Shown here one piece after another: positions 1 through 7,147 of a stretch of 35,762 nt of DNA (within the stretch, counting starts at the first letter, position 1; every line of letters begins with the position of its first letter). The notes below the pieces were generated by a model, which saw only the letters and a list, made by a program, of their open reading frames with translations, made no database searches and had not been told where the DNA came from. Both the position numbers and the translations under genes were made by a program. Source of the stretch: Euryarchaeota archaeon Ods02. Lineage in GTDB: Archaea; Halobacteriota; Halobacteria; Halobacteriales; Halorutilaceae. The DNA is taken from contig JAQZDA010000021.1 of the NCBI GenBank assembly GCA_028751075.1, positions 1 through 35,762 on the forward strand, read 5' to 3'.

Positions 1-24
1 CCCTCTACGTAGTACGACGCACTC

Positions 25-2043
25 ATGACAGACTCTGACGACGAAGGAAGCTCTACAGGGGAACCCGACTACCACCTCACCGAGGACTTCGGATCTACAG
101 GGGAGGCGGGGGAAGAAGACGACTCAGGCACGCGTTCGGCGAGCGCTCGAACCGCCTCCACCGACGCCGAGATAGACCGCGAGGGAGGCGAGCACGGGGA
201 ATCCACCGAGTCCACACCCGTGCTGTACGAGCTACAGGACGGATGCACCGTAGACGACGTAGAGGAAGGCGAGGTCTACCGCGGCACCGTCAACGCCACC
301 GTCGAGTACGGAGCCTTCGTCAGCTTGAACTCCAGTGTCAGCGGCCTCGTCCACGAGTCCAGCATCACGGAGCCGATGGAGGTTGGAGAGGATGTCAAGG
401 TCCGGGTGTCCGACGTGAAAGCCGACGGAGACGTCGAGCTCGTTCCCGTCTACATGCACGACTACGATGTCGAGACCGTGGAGTCCACAGTAGAGGTAGC
501 GTCACCTGAGATCGAGGATCTGGGGGAGCACGAAGGGAGCCGTGTCGCGGTGGAAGGCCGGGTGAAGAAGATACGGCAGACCTCCGGACCCACTCTATTC
601 ACTCTCGAGGACACCACGGGAACCGTGGAGGCCGCTGCGTTCGAAGCCGCCGGAGTCCGCGCGTACCCCGAGGTCACCGAAGGTGACGTCGTCGAGGTCA
701 CCGGTGAGGTCGAACCACACGACGGCGACCTGCAGATAGAGGCACGCTCCCTCGTCGTGCTCGAAGGCGACGACGCAGCGGCGTTCGAAGAACGCGTCGA
801 CGAAGCACTGCTCGAGAGGGCAGAGCCGCCGGAGCTTCAGCCGCTGGTCGACAGCACCGTGCTGCAGGAACTCTATCCCGAGCTACGTGAGGTCGCTCAG
901 GCTATACGTCGGGCGGTTCACGAGGAACGCCCCATCGTCGTCCGCCATCACGCCGACGCCGACGGCATCGGCGGCGGAGTAGCTGTTGAACGGGCGGTTC
1001 TGGAGCTCGTCGACGACGTCAACGACGACCCCGACGCAGGCTACCACCTGTTCAACAGGATGCCGAGCAAGGCGCCGTTCTACGAGATGGAGGACCTCAC
1101 CCGCGACCTGACCGGCGCATTGAGGGACCACGAAAGACACGGACACCCTCTGCCTCTTCTCCTGTTGATAGACAATGGTTCCACCGAGGAGGATATACCC
1201 GCGTACGAGATAGCGGATGCCTACGACATCCCCGTCTACGTCGTCGACCACCACAGCCCAGACGAAGCCGTCGAAGAACACGTGGAAGCCCACGTAAACC
1301 CCTACCGTGTCGGCGGCGACTACGCCGTCACCAGCGGCATGATCTGCACCGAACTCGCCCGACTCGTCAACCCCGATGTCGAAGACGAAATACGGCACGT
1401 TCCCGCGGTCTGCGGAAACGCCGACCGCAGCGAAGCAGACGCCATGGAGGACTACCTTGAGCTCGCCTTGAGGGAGGGATACAGCAGCGACGACGTCGAA
1501 GCGATCTCGAAGGCGCTCGACTACGAGAGCTTCCATCTGAAGTACAACGACGGCAGACACCTCGTCGACCACATCCTCGATGTCGTCGACAACACAGCCC
1601 ACGTCGACCTCGTCGACCGCCTGAGCACCCAGGCGGACGAAGCGTTCGAACGGCAGAAGAGCGCCGCCGTCCCCGCAGTCGAACGGAAGGAGCTAGACAA
1701 CGGCGTCCTGTTCTGCAGGTTCGACGTCGAGAACCACACCCAGAAGTTCACCTTCCCCGGCCCCGGCAAGACCACCGGCGCAGTTCACGACGAGATAGTC
1801 GAGGAGCAGGACCGCGCCGTCGTCACCGTGGGATACGGCCCCGACTTCTGCGTCGTCCGCGGCCACGGAGTAGAGATCGACATACCCGAGATAATCAGCG
1901 AGCTACAGGTAGAGGTAAAAGGGGCCGCCGTCGACGGAGGCGGACACCTCGTCGTAGGCACCGTGAAGTTCGTGCAGGGCCTGAGGGAACGCGTGCTCGA
2001 AGCCTTCGAGAGCAAGGTCGAGGAGGCACCGCTCAAGAAGTAA
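25..2043 (+). CDS. DHH-family phosphoesterase (RecJ-like) with S1 and OB-fold domains
   Basis: The 672-residue protein begins with an acidic, low-complexity tail (1-65). An S1-like RNA-binding domain follows at about 78-145 (EGEVYRGTV, YGAFVSL, SGLVHES), then an OB-fold nucleic-acid-binding domain at about 165-245, then the DHH phosphoesterase core. The core shows motif I (HHADADG at 308-314) and the DHH motif itself (VVDHHSPDE near 407). A C-terminal GGGH motif marks a DHHA1-like domain. This matches the euryarchaeal family annotated as RecJ-like single-strand nuclease or phosphoesterase, expected to bind Mn2+ through the Asp/His motifs and cleave nucleic acid. An in-frame stop lies at 10-12, so ATG 25 is the first possible start. 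The stop is 4 nt before the M50 protease, which suggests co-transcription. Substrate (DNA or RNA, exonuclease or oligonucleotide hydrolase) cannot be read from sequence. I see no N-terminal zinc finger. Confidence 0.9.
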   Translation: MTDSDDEGSSTGEPDYHLTEDFGSTGEAGEEDDSGTRSASARTASTDAEIDREGGEHGESTESTPVLYELQDGCTVDDVEEGEVYRGTVNATVEYGAFVSLNSSVSGLVHESSITEPMEVGEDVKVRVSDVKADGDVELVPVYMHDYDVETVESTVEVASPEIEDLGEHEGSRVAVEGRVKKIRQTSGPTLFTLEDTTGTVEAAAFEAAGVRAYPEVTEGDVVEVTGEVEPHDGDLQIEARSLVVLEGDDAAAFEERVDEALLERAEPPELQPLVDSTVLQELYPELREVAQAIRRAVHEERPIVVRHHADADGIGGGVAVERAVLELVDDVNDDPDAGYHLFNRMPSKAPFYEMEDLTRDLTGALRDHERHGHPLPLLLLIDNGSTEEDIPAYEIADAYDIPVYVVDHHSPDEAVEEHVEAHVNPYRVGGDYAVTSGMICTELARLVNPDVEDEIRHVPAVCGNADRSEADAMEDYLELALREGYSSDDVEAISKALDYESFHLKYNDGRHLVDHILDVVDNTAHVDLVDRLSTQADEAFERQKSAAVPAVERKELDNGVLFCRFDVENHTQKFTFPGPGKTTGAVHDEIVEEQDRAVVTVGYGPDFCVVRGHGVEIDIPEIISELQVEVKGAAVDGGGHLVVGTVKFVQGLRERVLEAFESKVEEAPLKK

Positions 2044-2047
2044 CCTG

Positions 2048-3223
2048 ATGAGCGTCTGGAACTACCGGCTGTTCAGCGTGATGGACATCCCAGTCCGGGT
2101 GAACATCACGCTGCTCCTGTTCCTCCCCGTCATCGTCTGGCTGATAGCCAGCGACGTCAGCCGGGTCGAGGGCGCGGAGATATGGGTGGACATCCTCGCG
2201 TCGATGTCCGGCCACGAGCTCGACCCCGAAAGCCTCCGCACCGGTTACACCCCCTGGTTGCTCGGCGCCGCCGCCGCAGTCGGCCTGTTCTTCGGCGTCA
2301 CCGTACACGAGCTCGGGCACAGCTGGGTAGCGCTCCGGTACGACCTCCCCATCAGCTCGATAACCCTGTGGATCTTCGGCGGCGTAGCCCAGATGGAGGA
2401 GCAGCCCCGAGAGTGGAAGAAGGAGTTCTGGATAGCTATCGCAGGCCCCATCACCAGCGTCCTCGTCGGAGCCGCGTTCTACATCCTCCTGCAGGTCGTG
2501 CCCGCGGTACCAGAGGTGGTGTTCGTCGTCGGGTGGCTCGCGGTGATGAACGTCGTCCTCGCGGTGTTCAACATGGTGCCGGCGTTCCCCATGGACGGCG
2601 GCCGCATCCTCCGTGCGTTGCTCGCGCGCAACCGACCGTACGCTCAGGCGACGCAGACGGCGGCGACTGCTGCGAAGTTCCTCGCGCTCGCGATGGGCGT
2701 GCTCGGCCTGTTCGGCAACCCCATCCTGATTCTGATCGCACTGTTCGTATACGTCGCCGCCACCAGCGAGTCCAAGATGACGGCGATGAGCGAAGCCCTT
2801 CGCGGCGTCTACGTCCGCAACCTCATGACCGAGGACGTCGAGACAGTTTCACCGGTTGCGACGGTGGAGGAACTGACACAGCGGATGATGTTCGAACGCC
2901 ACACCGGCTACCCCGTAGTCGACTCCACCGGAGCCGTCGTCGGCATCGTCACGCTGTCCGACGTCCGTGACCTCGACCCCCACAGTCGACACGAGGTCCG
3001 CGTCCGCGACGTCATGACCGAGGACGTTCTCTCCGTCGACCCCGACGAGGAAGCGTTCGAAGCTCTGATGACCATCAGCAGGAACAACGTAGGCCGCGTC
3101 GTCGTCCTCGAGGACGACGACCTCGTCGGCGTCATCTCCCGCAGCGACGTCATGAAAGCGCTCGACGTCGCCGGACTCCGGGGGTACGACTCCGTGGACT
3201 CCGACGCCGCCGTCAGAAGCTGA
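2048..3223 (+). CDS. Site-2 (M50) zinc metalloprotease with two CBS domains
   Basis: The 391-residue membrane protein has the S2P signature. HELGH at 87-91 lies in a hydrophobic helix, and the second motif NMVPAFPMDGGR at 175-186 supplies the third zinc ligand (Asp). Hydrophobic segments lie near 17-34, 70-86, 127-150, 157-178 and 205-240. Two CBS domains fill 258-380; each begins with a VRNLMTEDV/VRVRDVMTEDV-type motif, and they are likely to bind adenosine nucleotides and gate activity. This is the usual archaeal SpoIVFB-like form, which performs intramembrane cleavage of unknown targets. ATG 2048 is 4 nt after the DHH gene stop, so the two are probably co-transcribed. The gene ends 8 nt before the G16 tract. 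Confidence 0.93.
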   Translation: MSVWNYRLFSVMDIPVRVNITLLLFLPVIVWLIASDVSRVEGAEIWVDILASMSGHELDPESLRTGYTPWLLGAAAAVGLFFGVTVHELGHSWVALRYDLPISSITLWIFGGVAQMEEQPREWKKEFWIAIAGPITSVLVGAAFYILLQVVPAVPEVVFVVGWLAVMNVVLAVFNMVPAFPMDGGRILRALLARNRPYAQATQTAATAAKFLALAMGVLGLFGNPILILIALFVYVAATSESKMTAMSEALRGVYVRNLMTEDVETVSPVATVEELTQRMMFERHTGYPVVDSTGAVVGIVTLSDVRDLDPHSRHEVRVRDVMTEDVLSVDPDEEAFEALMTISRNNVGRVVVLEDDDLVGVISRSDVMKALDVAGLRGYDSVDSDAAVRS

Positions 3224-3231
3224 AGGACGAA

Positions 3232-3247
3232 GGGGGGGGGGGGGGGG
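3232..3247 (+). repeat. G16 homopolymer tract
   Basis: Sixteen consecutive G residues begin 9 nt after the M50 protease stop codon. The left flank reads ACGAA and the right flank TAG. It resembles the two other G tracts in the window (26679-26694 and 35622-35638), which also have ACGA a few bases to the left. A run this long can fold into a G-quadruplex. Exact length in the genome may be uncertain because homopolymers are prone to sequencing error. Confidence 0.9.
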
Positions 3248-3251
3248 TAGA

Positions 3252-3266
3252 GCCTGAACCTCAGGC
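3252..3266 (+). terminator. Short inverted repeat after the M50 protease gene
   Basis: GCCTGA-ACC-TCAGGC is a perfect 6-bp inverted repeat with a 3-nt loop. It lies 4 nt after the G16 tract and 28 nt after the protease stop. Position and shape fit a transcript 3' end or an operator. There is no T run behind it, so terminator function is only inferred. Confidence 0.35.
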
Positions 3267-3355
3267 AACCACAACCTCTAAATACTCCGTAAAACCGCAG
3301 GAAGGCGGCGTTGTGGAAACGGAAAGCCGACGGGTGGAACTAAGTAACACCCATA

Positions 3356-3406
3356 ACTATATCTATACGCCTCCCTACGTCGAAAAACAACCAGGAGGCT
3401 GGAGAG
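3356..3406 (+). promoter_or_regulatory. TATA-like element and ribosome binding site for rpa3
   Basis: An AT-rich stretch, ACTATATCTATA at 3356-3367, lies about 50 nt before the rpa3 ATG (3414). It would give a leader of about 25 nt. That leader holds AGGAGG at 3393-3398 and GGAGAG at 3401-3406, the second 7 nt before the ATG. This gene therefore seems to use a Shine-Dalgarno leader, unlike many genes here whose TATA box sits about 27 nt from the start codon. Confidence 0.5.
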
Positions 3407-3413
3407 ATAGAAG

Positions 3414-4349
3414 ATGGCAGACACAAGACAGACAGCCAAGGAGATACACGAACGTTTCTCCGAACACGGAGACGTCGACCTAGAGGACATCGAGAGCAGG
3501 CTCGAGAACCTCGTCGACGAGTACAAGGTACCGATAGACGAAGCCCGCCGAAGCGTCGAGAACCAGTTAAGCGACGAGGTCGGAGTCGAACGCGGCGGAG
3601 GCGGTGGAGGCGGCGGCAGCGACTACGGCGACATCGCCGAGCTAGACGCACCCGACGAATGGACGAACCTCCGCGTGAAGGTCGTCGAGCTCTGGGACAG
3701 CGACAGCGACGCTGTCGCACAGAGCGGGTTGATAGGCGACGAAAGCGGACGCATCAAGTTCACGTCGTGGGCGAAGAGCAACCTCCCTCTGCTGGAGGAA
3801 GGCAAGAGCTACGAGCTCGAGAACGTCGTCACCGACGAGTTCCAGGAACGTATCGGAGTCAACCTCAACAGCTCCACCGAGATAACCGAGATAGACGAGG
3901 AAGTCGAGGTTGGCAGCGGAGACATCGAGGTCTCGGGCGCGTTCGTCGACGTCCAGTCGGGGAGCGGACTCATCAAACGATGCCCGAAAGAGGACTGCAC
4001 ACGGGTGCTGCAGAACGGCCGATGCAGCGAACACGGAGAGGTAGAAGGCGAGTTCGACCTCCGCGTAAAAGGAGTCATCGACGACGGAGAGAAGGTCTAC
4101 GACGTCCTCCTCGACCGCGAACGCACGGAGGAGATCACGGGTATCACGATGGAGGAGGCGAAGCAGCAGTCGATGGATGCCCTCGACACCAGCGTCGTCA
4201 CCGACGAGATAGAGGAACATCTCATCGGCAGGTACTACCGAGTGAAAGGCCCGCGCATCGGACGGTACCTCCTCGTCGACGAGATGGAGGACGCCTCCGA
4301 GCCGGAGTTCGACCTCGACGACCTCCTGATGGAGGCGCGATCCGCATGA
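3414..4349 (+). CDS. rpa3: Replication protein A, single-OB-fold zinc-finger type
   Basis: The 311-residue protein has a helical N-terminus (1-57) and an eight-glycine linker (61-68). An OB-fold spans about 80-165, with the typical stretch SGRIKFTSWAKS near 111-122. A zinc-finger region has ligands Cys190, Cys195, Cys204 and His207, followed by a second β-rich part. It is expected to coat single-stranded DNA during replication and repair. In Haloferax, Rpa3 is the short single-OB, zinc-finger paralogue that shares an operon with a COG3390 partner. The length, domain order and overlap with the next gene match that arrangement, so I prefer rpa3 over rpa1. The last codons overlap the partner start (ATGA at 4346-4349). 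Confidence 0.88.
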   Translation: MADTRQTAKEIHERFSEHGDVDLEDIESRLENLVDEYKVPIDEARRSVENQLSDEVGVERGGGGGGGGSDYGDIAELDAPDEWTNLRVKVVELWDSDSDAVAQSGLIGDESGRIKFTSWAKSNLPLLEEGKSYELENVVTDEFQERIGVNLNSSTEITEIDEEVEVGSGDIEVSGAFVDVQSGSGLIKRCPKEDCTRVLQNGRCSEHGEVEGEFDLRVKGVIDDGEKVYDVLLDRERTEEITGITMEEAKQQSMDALDTSVVTDEIEEHLIGRYYRVKGPRIGRYLLVDEMEDASEPEFDLDDLLMEARSA

Positions 4350-4894
4350 GCGTCGGAATGAGAGAGGTCGCACACCGGGTGTTCGCCGGCGAGTTCCGCG
4401 ACGCCAGCCACCAGTTCAAGGAGAGCGACGACGAACGCGCCCCAAGCTACGTGCTGCTTCCCACCGGCGAGAAAGCCAACCGCGTCTTCGTCGTCGGCAC
4501 CTTGACGGAGAAGGACGACATAGGCGAGGACGGCGAGTACTGGCGCGCCCGCGTCGTCGACCCCACGGGGACCTTCCTGGTGTACGCCGGCCAGTACCAG
4601 CCGGAGGCCACCGACGTCATCCGCGAAGTCGAGCCACCGGAGTACGTCGCTGTCGTCGGGAAACCCGACACCTACGAACCCGACGACGGAGACGTCATCA
4701 CCAGCATCCGACCAGAGAGCGTGAACGTCGTCGACGCCGACACCCGCGACACCTGGATACAGGAGACCGCGGAGCGCACCGTCGACCGCATCGAAGCCGG
4801 GCCGCTGAAGGACGACGCAGTCGAACGGTACGACCGAGACCCCGGGGAGTACCGTGACGTCGTCGTGGAAGCGCTGAAGAGCCTCGAGGAGTGA
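4346..4894 (+). CDS. rpap3: RPA-associated protein (COG3390)
   Basis: The 182-residue protein starts at ATG 4346, overlapping the rpa3 stop by 4 nt, so translation is likely coupled. A longer upstream reading in this frame exists but runs through rpa3 and is a shadow. The first 110 residues look like an OB-fold (VFVVGTLTEKDD, EYWRARVVDPTGTFLVYAGQYQPEA, EYVAVVGKPDTY). The acidic C-terminus carries helices (DTWIQETAERTVDRIEA). This is the haloarchaeal Rpap family, which works with its cognate Rpa in DNA repair. A hairpin plus T4 follows at 4906-4923. Confidence 0.88.
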   Translation: MSVGMREVAHRVFAGEFRDASHQFKESDDERAPSYVLLPTGEKANRVFVVGTLTEKDDIGEDGEYWRARVVDPTGTFLVYAGQYQPEATDVIREVEPPEYVAVVGKPDTYEPDDGDVITSIRPESVNVVDADTRDTWIQETAERTVDRIEAGPLKDDAVERYDRDPGEYRDVVVEALKSLEE

Positions 4895-4905
4895 AGCCGT
4901 AGCTC

Positions 4906-4923
4906 GACGACTGGTCGTCTTTT
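4906..4923 (+). terminator. Hairpin plus T run between convergent rpap3 and L15e genes
   Basis: GACGAC-TG-GTCGTC is a perfect 6-bp inverted repeat followed at once by TTTT (4920-4923). It starts 12 nt after the rpap3 stop and sits between two convergent genes. The T run is on the plus strand, so it fits termination of the rpa3-rpap3 transcript. Confidence 0.55.
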
Positions 4924-4962
4924 CCTTCGAGATATAGAAGACCGGTGTCCGAGGAGACGTCG

Positions 4963-5490
4963 CTAGCTCTGGTTGCCGCTGCTGCGTCCGGCCTCGGTCT
5001 TCCCGCGGAACGCCCTTCCGGTCTGGCTGCCCTCACATATCCAGTTGAGGTCGGGGTCGTTCTCGATGCCGGGGTGGTCGGGGTCGAGCAAGACGACCTC
5101 GAACCACTTGTTGTCTCCGTCCTCGCCGACCCAGTAGGAGCCGATGGGTTCGAGGTTGCTGTACTTCCGGCTGGTGCGTTCCTCCGCTATCTGCTGGAGG
5201 TTCTTGTCCCGGGTTATCCTCTGGGTGCCGGTGTTCCGGCTGCGGCGGCCACGCGGCGGTCGGCTCTTCCGCGCGCTACCCTTACGGACGCGTGCCCTGA
5301 CGACCACGACGCCCTGCTTCGCCTTGTATCCGATGGAGCGCGCGCGGTCGAGACGCGTCGGACGTTCGACGCGTTCCAATGCGCTCTCGTCGCGCCAGTC
5401 CTGCATACGACGCCACTGTAGCTCCTGTATCTCTCCTTCGTCGAGGTTCTGCCATTCGTCCCTGATGTACGTGTAGAACGACTTTGCCAT
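4963..5490 (-). CDS. rpl15e: 50S ribosomal protein L15e, short C-terminus
   Basis: The 175-residue basic protein is clearly archaeal L15e: it starts MAKSFYTYIRDEW, and contains RVERPTRLDRARSIGYKAKQ, the basic block RKGSARKSR and the late segment DPDLNWIC. It is a component of the large ribosomal subunit that contacts 23S rRNA. Known haloarchaeal L15e proteins, as I recall them, are about 195 residues and end with a Gly/Lys/Arg-rich tail. Here the protein stops about 20 residues earlier, at TEAGRSSGNQS. No frame just downstream restores a matching tail, so this looks like a real short form rather than a simple frameshift. ATG is at 5490-5488. The gene lies downstream of the DUF5817-like gene on the same strand, but a 193-nt gap with its own AT-rich element suggests a separate promoter. 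Confidence 0.93.
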   Translation of the reverse strand: MAKSFYTYIRDEWQNLDEGEIQELQWRRMQDWRDESALERVERPTRLDRARSIGYKAKQGVVVVRARVRKGSARKSRPPRGRRSRNTGTQRITRDKNLQQIAEERTSRKYSNLEPIGSYWVGEDGDNKWFEVVLLDPDHPGIENDPDLNWICEGSQTGRAFRGKTEAGRSSGNQS

Positions 5491-5542
5491 GTTCTTGTCA
5501 CCACGGCGCTTGTGGGTTCAGCCTTCACCGGCTACATTCCCA

Positions 5543-5559
5543 GCGCGGTTTCTCCGCGC
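5543..5559 (-). promoter_or_regulatory. Hairpin in the L15e leader
   Basis: GCGCGG-TTTCT-CCGCGC forms a perfect 6-bp GC stem with a 5-nt loop, 53 nt before the L15e ATG. If transcription starts downstream of the AT-rich GTTTAAAC at 5596-5603, this stem lies inside a leader of about 80 nt. Ribosomal protein leaders often carry structured feedback elements, but no known motif is recognised here. Confidence 0.4.
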
Positions 5560-5595
5560 GTCCGTGCCGTGTCTACCCTGTGTTAGACGGACTCC

Positions 5596-5603
5596 GTTTA
5601 AAC
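5596..5603 (-). promoter_or_regulatory. TATA-like GTTTAAAC upstream of L15e
   Basis: The palindromic GTTTAAAC is the most AT-rich site in the 193-nt gap between the DUF5817-like gene and L15e. It lies about 106 nt before the L15e ATG. A second nested inverted repeat overlaps the expected start site: GTCTA 5571-5575 with TAGAC 5584-5588, and GTCC 5560-5563 with GGAC 5589-5592. Confidence 0.35.
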
Positions 5604-5683
5604 CAGTTACCCTTTACAGGGAGGCTGACAGGGGTTCACGCACCGATATATCGAAGCCGGATACAGAGGCATCGACCGCTGGT

Positions 5684-6211
5684 TCAGAGAAGCCGTATCT
5701 CTCCGGCCTTCGTCCGCATAGCCTCCCCCTCCATACACAGACGGTCGACTATCTCCTCGACTTTCTCCGGCGACACTCCTCTGTCGACTGCGAACTCCGT
5801 CACGTCCTCGTCCGTCGGCTGATCGAGGAACTCGACGGCGTCCTTCACGATACGCACCTGTGGTTTGCTCTCACCGTCGGTCTTCGCGCGGTCGACCTCT
5901 CCAGCTTGTTCCGCGCGTTCGGCGTCGACGCCTTCCTTCTGCATAAGCTCGTCACCTGCGACCTGCTGGCTGACGTCCTCCGTCACCACGTCCTGCTCGA
6001 CTATCTCTTCGACGAGGTGGTCGAAACCGTCGCGTTTCGCCATCGCCACGGACCGGGCTTCCTTCGCAGCCTCGAGGTCGTCGCTCTCGAATATCGTTCG
6101 CGCCGACCCGACGTTGATCTGGCTCTGACAGCGGTTGCAGACGGTGGTCTGGCTCCCCCCGTGAACTATCTTCACGCTCTCACACTGAGAGCAACCTACG
6201 ACGGTGTACAC
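5684..6211 (-). CDS. DUF5817-like zinc-ribbon/winged-helix protein
   Basis: The 175-residue protein begins MYTVVGCSQCE. Two CxxC pairs (Cys7/Cys10 and Cys26/Cys29) form an N-terminal zinc ribbon. A charged helical middle contains EAAKEARSVAMAKRDGFDHL, and a C-terminal winged-helix-like segment runs from about 130 (PTDEDVTEFAVDRGVSPEKV) to the end (GEIRLL). From memory this matches the haloarchaeal DUF5817 family, which I associate with L15e neighbourhoods; its function is unknown. Start is GTG 6211, with a TATA box about 25-30 nt upstream, so the mRNA is probably leaderless. A nucleic-acid-binding role is inferred from the zinc ribbon and wing only. Confidence 0.8.
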   Translation of the reverse strand: MYTVVGCSQCESVKIVHGGSQTTVCNRCQSQINVGSARTIFESDDLEAAKEARSVAMAKRDGFDHLVEEIVEQDVVTEDVSQQVAGDELMQKEGVDAERAEQAGEVDRAKTDGESKPQVRIVKDAVEFLDQPTDEDVTEFAVDRGVSPEKVEEIVDRLCMEGEAMRTKAGEIRLL

Positions 6212-6234
6212 GGTGGACTGGATAGGAGGGGTGG

Positions 6235-6247
6235 ATATAAAAATATT
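6235..6247. promoter_or_regulatory. Divergent AT-rich promoter between the DUF5817-like gene and aroE
   Basis: ATATAAAAATATT is almost symmetric and can act as a TATA box in either direction. On the minus strand it is about 27 nt from the GTG at 6211, giving a leaderless start. On the plus strand it is about 55 nt from the aroE ATG at 6297, giving a leader of about 25-30 nt. Confidence 0.65.
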
Positions 6248-6296
6248 AACTCCGCAGCGCAGGAGATTAGTCAGCCGGCCGTCTACCCCGAGTTAG

Positions 6297-7097
6297 ATGG
6301 AGCTATACGGAATAATCGGAGACCCCGTGGAACACTCGCTGTCGCCGCCGATGCACGAAGCCGCTTACCGAGAGCTGGGGTTAGACGCCAGCTACGTGCG
6401 TTTCCACGTGGAGGAAGGCGACGTAGAGGAAGCGGTTGAGGGGGCGAAGGCGCTCGGAGTCGACGGCTTCAACGTCACGGTGCCGCACAAGCAAGCGGTC
6501 GCCAGCCTCCCTCGGCTGGAGCTCGACGACACAGCGGAAGCGATCTCCGCGGTGAACACCGTCGACCTCGGGGAGATGAAGGCGTACAACACCGACGCCG
6601 CAGGAGTGAGCCGTTCGCTGGAACGCCACGACGTAGACGTCGCCGGCGCCACGGCGGTGGTCGTCGGAGCCGGCGGCGCCGCCCGCGCCATGGCGTACGA
6701 GCTAAGCCGTCTGGACGCAGAGGTGCACGTCGCGAACAGAACGGAGGAGAAGGCAGATCGGCTCGCCGACGAGTTCGACGTATCCGGGCACGGATTGGGA
6801 GCCCTCGATGACCTGGTGCCGGAAGCCGATCTCCTGTTGAACGCTACCACGGTGGGTATGGAAGAGGACAGGTCGCCGGTCGACGCAGACCTCCTGCACC
6901 CCGAGCTGACGGTGTTCGACGCGGTATACACCCCACTGGAGACACGTCTGTTAAGGGACGCCGAAGCCGCGGGCGCGGACACCATCGATGGAGCGTGGAT
7001 GCTGGTGTATCAGGGCGTGGAAGCCTTCGAGATATGGACGGATCTGGAGGCTCCGGTGGAGGATATGGACGACGCCCTCAGGAGGAGGTTACGGTGA
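6297..7097 (+). CDS. aroE: Shikimate dehydrogenase
   Basis: The 266-residue enzyme reduces 3-dehydroshikimate to shikimate with NADPH in aromatic amino acid synthesis. Motifs seen are SLSP (14-17, shikimate binding), NVTVPHK (59-65, catalytic Lys65), NTDAAG (98-103, catalytic Asp100), GAGGAARA (Rossmann loop from 124), NRT and NATTVGM. The late YQGVEAFEIW carries the conserved Gln. Length is normal for AroE. It leads an apparent operon with an unknown protein and an RNA methyltransferase. Its TGA overlaps a GTG (7094) that opens a 17-codon ORF. Confidence 0.96.
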   Translation: MELYGIIGDPVEHSLSPPMHEAAYRELGLDASYVRFHVEEGDVEEAVEGAKALGVDGFNVTVPHKQAVASLPRLELDDTAEAISAVNTVDLGEMKAYNTDAAGVSRSLERHDVDVAGATAVVVGAGGAARAMAYELSRLDAEVHVANRTEEKADRLADEFDVSGHGLGALDDLVPEADLLLNATTVGMEEDRSPVDADLLHPELTVFDAVYTPLETRLLRDAEAAGADTIDGAWMLVYQGVEAFEIWTDLEAPVEDMDDALRRRLR

Positions 7098-7147
7098 ACG
7101 CGGCAGTGGCTGTCGTCGTAGAACGCAGCGGAGGTGTAGAAGGGTGA
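7094..7147 (+). CDS. Possible 17-codon bridging ORF between aroE and the next gene
   Basis: GTG 7094 overlaps the aroE stop (GTGA) and opens an ORF encoding MNAAVAVVVERSGGVEG, whose TGA at 7145-7147 overlaps the GTG start of the next gene (GTGA at 7144-7147). It would let ribosomes pass from aroE to the downstream gene by two successive coupled restarts. The next gene also has its own GGAGGTG (7130-7136) 7 nt before its GTG, so the mini-ORF may be chance. No homologue is recognised. Confidence 0.25.
   Translation: MNAAVAVVVERSGGVEG

Noticed and set aside
883-1602. 239-residue minus-strand open frame inside the DHH gene.
   Set aside because: It is antisense to a clearly conserved phosphoesterase and is Val/Asp-rich as expected for a shadow of GC-rich coding DNA.
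5491-5683. A tRNA or other small RNA gene in the gap before L15e.
   Set aside because: Hairpins are present, but no cloverleaf, TΨC-like box or anticodon arm could be assembled.
5489-6439. 316-residue plus-strand frame opposite the DUF5817-like gene.
   Set aside because: It spans the L15e leader and the aroE start in another frame and has no family features; the minus-strand zinc-ribbon protein is convincing.
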